Positions 61,521 to 64,000 of a DNA stretch of 64,000 nt are shown one piece after another. Position numbers and translations under genes: made by a program. This stretch comes from Loxodes magnus (lineage: Eukaryota; Ciliophora; Karyorelictea; Loxodida; Loxodidae), in contig CAMPDV010000504.1 in NCBI GenBank assembly GCA_946699065.1, positions 62,001-126,000 of the forward strand, written 5' to 3'. The number at the start of each line of letters is the position of its first letter. Position 1 is the stretch's first letter. The notes under the pieces were generated by a model that worked only from the letters and a program-made list of their open reading frames with translations, searched no databases and was not told where the DNA came from.

Positions 61521-61540
61521 TTAAATAAGTTAATAAAAAT
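61521..61540. repeat. 20-bp target-site duplication, left copy
   Basis: TTAAATAAGTTAATAAAAAT is repeated exactly at 62366-62385. Confidence 0.9.
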
Positions 61541-62365
61541 AAAAAAAAGGCGAAAGTTTCAAGAAGGGTTTTTTGTAAGCTCCATAGATAAAGGAGCAAA
61601 AACCAGAGACTTCTAATTCTTCATCCATCACGTCTTCTTAGATAAAATAATAATCTTCTTAATCTTAATAACCTCCAATAGTTGAAATTTAAGACAATCT
61701 TAAATAAAATAAGAACTTAAATAAGCATAAACAGAATAAAACTAATAAAATATACTTTCTTCCTAAACCTAGTCCAAGTAACTTAAGGAAATAAGAGAAT
61801 CCAAAAACGATGCAAAAACAGACAAATGAAGAATAATTATTAATTGAAAGTCTTTTGAAATCTGTGCATATTTTGTAAGAAGAAGTAAAAATATTAAGAT
61901 AAGAAAACAAAAAATGATTAGAAAAAAGTTAAAATACTGAAGAAAGATTAGACAAATAAGAAATCGAAGTATAGCAACTTGGACAAAAAGCCTCTAATCT
62001 AAGAAATAAAAATGGAAGTAAAAGACGATTGGTAAAAAGAACCAACCAATATTAGAAGGATTCTCAAGAGATGTTACCTGTGCTAATCAAGATTACATAG
62101 ATTCAAGAGCTGCAAGATATACAAGAAAAAGATGAAGAGAAACAGCGAAGAAATCTGAAGAGAATTAGCAAGAATTTACGTGACGATAGAAGGAAGAATT
62201 TATAGAAGAAGAATTTTCCATTCGAGTTCCAGAACTCCGAAAAAACTAGATGGCCCGAACTTTTATTTTAAGCATCCAGGAGCGATCACTGGATGTCAGT
62301 GGAAATGAGGTTGAAATACCTCAAAGCCACAAACATTTTAATTAAGTATATTATTATTATTATTA
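61541..62365 (+). mobile_element. ORF1-only retroelement, copy 9, with perfect ends
   Basis: An 825-bp element between perfect 20-bp duplications. The plus frame is open from the first bases (GESFKKGFLQAPQIKEQKPE), through a Q/S-rich region and a coiled coil (NEEQLLIESLLKSVHILQEE; LEKSQNTEERLDKQ), to about 62000. After a single frame change it continues ILKRCYLCQSRLHRFKSC (C-X2-C-X4-H-X4-C, 62072-62113) and a basic C-terminus ending GPNFYFKHPGAITGCQWK. Two stem-loops follow: CATCCAG/CTGGATG at 62273-62295 and GAGGT/ACCTC with loop TGAAAT at 62307-62322, then an (ATT)n tail. No in-frame ATG lies before 61810, so the 5' end may be trimmed by a few codons relative to copy 2 (MSGINQGFF). Confidence 0.85.
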
Positions 62366-62385
62366 TTAAATAAGTTAATAAAAAT
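62366..62385. repeat. 20-bp target-site duplication, right copy
   Basis: Exact partner of 61521-61540, directly after the (ATT)n tail. Confidence 0.9.
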
Positions 62386-62389
62386 TGTT

Positions 62390-62960
62390 TTCAAGTAACT
62401 ATAATTTTATTATAATAGAGTAAATTCTAAAAACTAAAAAAAAAATTGTAACCAAACATCTTATATCAAAATTTTTCTATTTTTTGATTCATAACTCTTA
62501 TTAATTTTATTTTGTTGCATTATAAAAAATGAATACTTTAAATTAATCGACTTTATGAAGATAATTACTAGATAACATTAGAACAATAAAAATATTAAAG
62601 TGTGAAATAATTCATTTAGCTCAACTTATATTTAAAGAATTATTATTGAATTTCTTTAAATATGAACTAAAAAATCTTAGAAGAGTGTTCTATAAAAGAA
62701 GAATAAGGATTTTATATTTAGTGTTAGTAAGAACAAGAATCTAATGAAGCCATAAGATGTAATAAAATAAATTTAAATTAGTACATTTCTTACTAAATTT
62801 ATTTCTAATTAAATTTTTTAATAGAAAAGCCTTTAATCATAATTAAATAAACCTAAAACTGTAAAATTCATAAATTAGTTCATTTTAATAAAATTTTTAT
62901 TATACGAAGCTTCTGATTTAATTCAGATTTTAATTTATATAAGCTTAAGTTTATTAATGC
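62390..62960. other. AT-rich stretch
   Basis: No supported feature. Confidence 0.35.
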
Positions 62961-62972
62961 AAAATGTTATTC

Positions 62973-63260
62973 TCATTTAATTTTTTACACTTCTTTCTTT
63001 TCTTCATCGCTCCTAAAGCTTTCATTTTATTCTAACTACGACTCTGTTTACTTGATATACCTTTTTAAATATTTAATTTCTTTTTCTAGTAAATTCTTAT
63101 GAACATTTTTAATTTGAAGGTCTATTTCTAATTATAAAAGAAGTAATTTGCTAGTTTAAGTAGATTTAGCTTTATATTGTTATTCTCTACAAATTTCTAC
63201 CTAGAAATCTATCAGAAAGTATTATAAGTAAATCCACATTGTAAAAACATTTAAGGACAT
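62973..63260 (-). CDS. Candidate small coiled-coil protein (95 aa)
   Basis: On the minus strand ATG 63260 opens MSLNVFTMWIYLQYFLIDF, followed by a heptad-like segment (KLLLLQLEIDLQIKNVHKN; LLEKEIKYLKRYIKQTE) and an acidic end SFRSDEEKKEV, ending at TGA 62975-62973. It is one frame with no internal TGA, and Q is encoded mostly by TAA/TAG. The amphipathic coil supports real coding. The start is uncertain (another ATG lies just upstream in a different frame), and the ORF may be one exon of a longer gene. Confidence 0.4.
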
Positions 63261-63269
63261 GCTTAAACA

Positions 63270-64000
63270 TGTTTTTCTTCATTTATAACTGAGATAACTT
63301 TTCAAAGGATAATATTACAAATGTAAATAATATTTAAGAACTATAAGAATCAGTTCATAAATTAAAGATTAACATTATTTTTCCCTATATTACTTGCTAA
63401 GTTTAATATAGCTAATTTTAGCAAATTTATAAATTCCATCGAGATTTTCTAGGAACATTTATTTAATCTGCATATCTCTATAACGTAAAGTTGCTTCTTA
63501 ATAAAAATTGTTCAATTTTAAATTAAATATAGTTCTAAATAGGAAATTAACTTGAAATAATGAGTTGGTAGTAATAATTTATTTCTTAGAGATAAAAATA
63601 TTAAAGTTAATAAACTAATAAATAAAATTAGTTATATTAAGATTATATTTAAGCTACTAATAATTTTTAATTTTCAAAATATTATAAATTAACTTTACTA
63701 GATAAAGTTAATTAAGTAGCTTTTAGATTTATTAAGTAAAGTTAAATATGCGAACATAATATAATATTAATTATAATAAAATAAAGATAATTTAATAAAA
63801 GTTAAAATTATCTGATTAGCAAAGTTTTAGATAAAGCTAATATAATAAACTTTTATAAGAATGCTAATTAAGTTATTGGGCAGAACCTTAAATTATGAAG
63901 TTTTAACATGCAGTGAGACTAAAATAAAGCAAATAAAATTTTGAAGCAAATTTAGAGAAGTTAAAATCATATTGATTTAAGATAAATATTTCGATTAGTA
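63270..64000. other. AT-rich stretch to the window end
   Basis: No supported feature. Confidence 0.35.

Noticed and set aside
61541-62365. LTR-retrotransposon Gag interpretation of the coiled coil + CCHC protein
   Set aside because: There are no long terminal repeats; the 20-bp TSD, 3' stem-loops and (ATT)n tail indicate non-LTR retroposition.
1-64000. Tetrahymena or Paramecium-type code (TGA only as stop)
   Set aside because: TGA occurs repeatedly at conserved tryptophan positions in several independent elements.

Overview
The window is about 77% A+T and reads as nuclear DNA of a ciliate in which TAA and TAG encode glutamine and TGA encodes tryptophan as well as serving as a stop. Three things show this. 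A LINE at the left edge gives its endonuclease and reverse-transcriptase motifs only with that code (GDWNAHLEQW and SVQRKDIW use TGA for W). Two related element proteins swap TGA and TGG at one aligned residue (EYWN near 9.4 kb, QYWN near 28.65 kb). One intact 451-codon gene (52380-53735) reads through dozens of TAA/TAG codons and ends at TGA. This fits the karyorelictean (Loxodes-like) code; a Condylostoma-like heterotrich is the alternative. Because no codon is an unconditional stop, every frame looks open, so calls rest on motifs and homology between copies, not on ORF length.

Layout. 1-4.34 kb: a nearly complete APE-type LINE. 5-17.5 kb: tail-bearing short retroposons sharing the LINE 3' hairpin, two copies of a family of short ORF1-only retroelements, and unrecognised protein-like relics. 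17.5-22 kb: AT-rich, with a 315-bp GC-rich structured retroposon. 22.0-22.6 kb: a basic C-terminal exon and tRNA-Lys. 23.6-30.5 kb, minus strand: a second LINE reverse transcriptase, a WD40 fragment, a protein-kinase pseudogene and a Rab GTPase pseudogene. 28.4-42 kb: six more ORF1-only elements, all minus strand, several head to tail. 42-48.2 kb: another LINE remnant, exon-like fragments and tRNA-Asn. 48.7-51.6 kb: a long degraded protein-like region. 52.4-57.6 kb: the intact RING/ubiquitin-like gene, followed after about 140 bp by a 3.7-kb satellite of 28-bp units. 57.6-64 kb: AT-rich DNA, a second copy of the GC-rich retroposon, an ORF1-only element with perfect 20-bp target duplications, and a small coiled-coil gene candidate.

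The repeats appear linked. LINEs supply the retrotransposition machinery, and at least three short non-autonomous families carry terminal hairpins or insertion signatures consistent with borrowing it. The most unusual of these is the family encoding only a coiled-coil plus CCHC zinc-knuckle protein (nine recognisable copies), comparable in design to mammalian HAL1. Host genes are sparse: two tRNAs, the RING/UBL gene and a few exon candidates among decayed gene copies.
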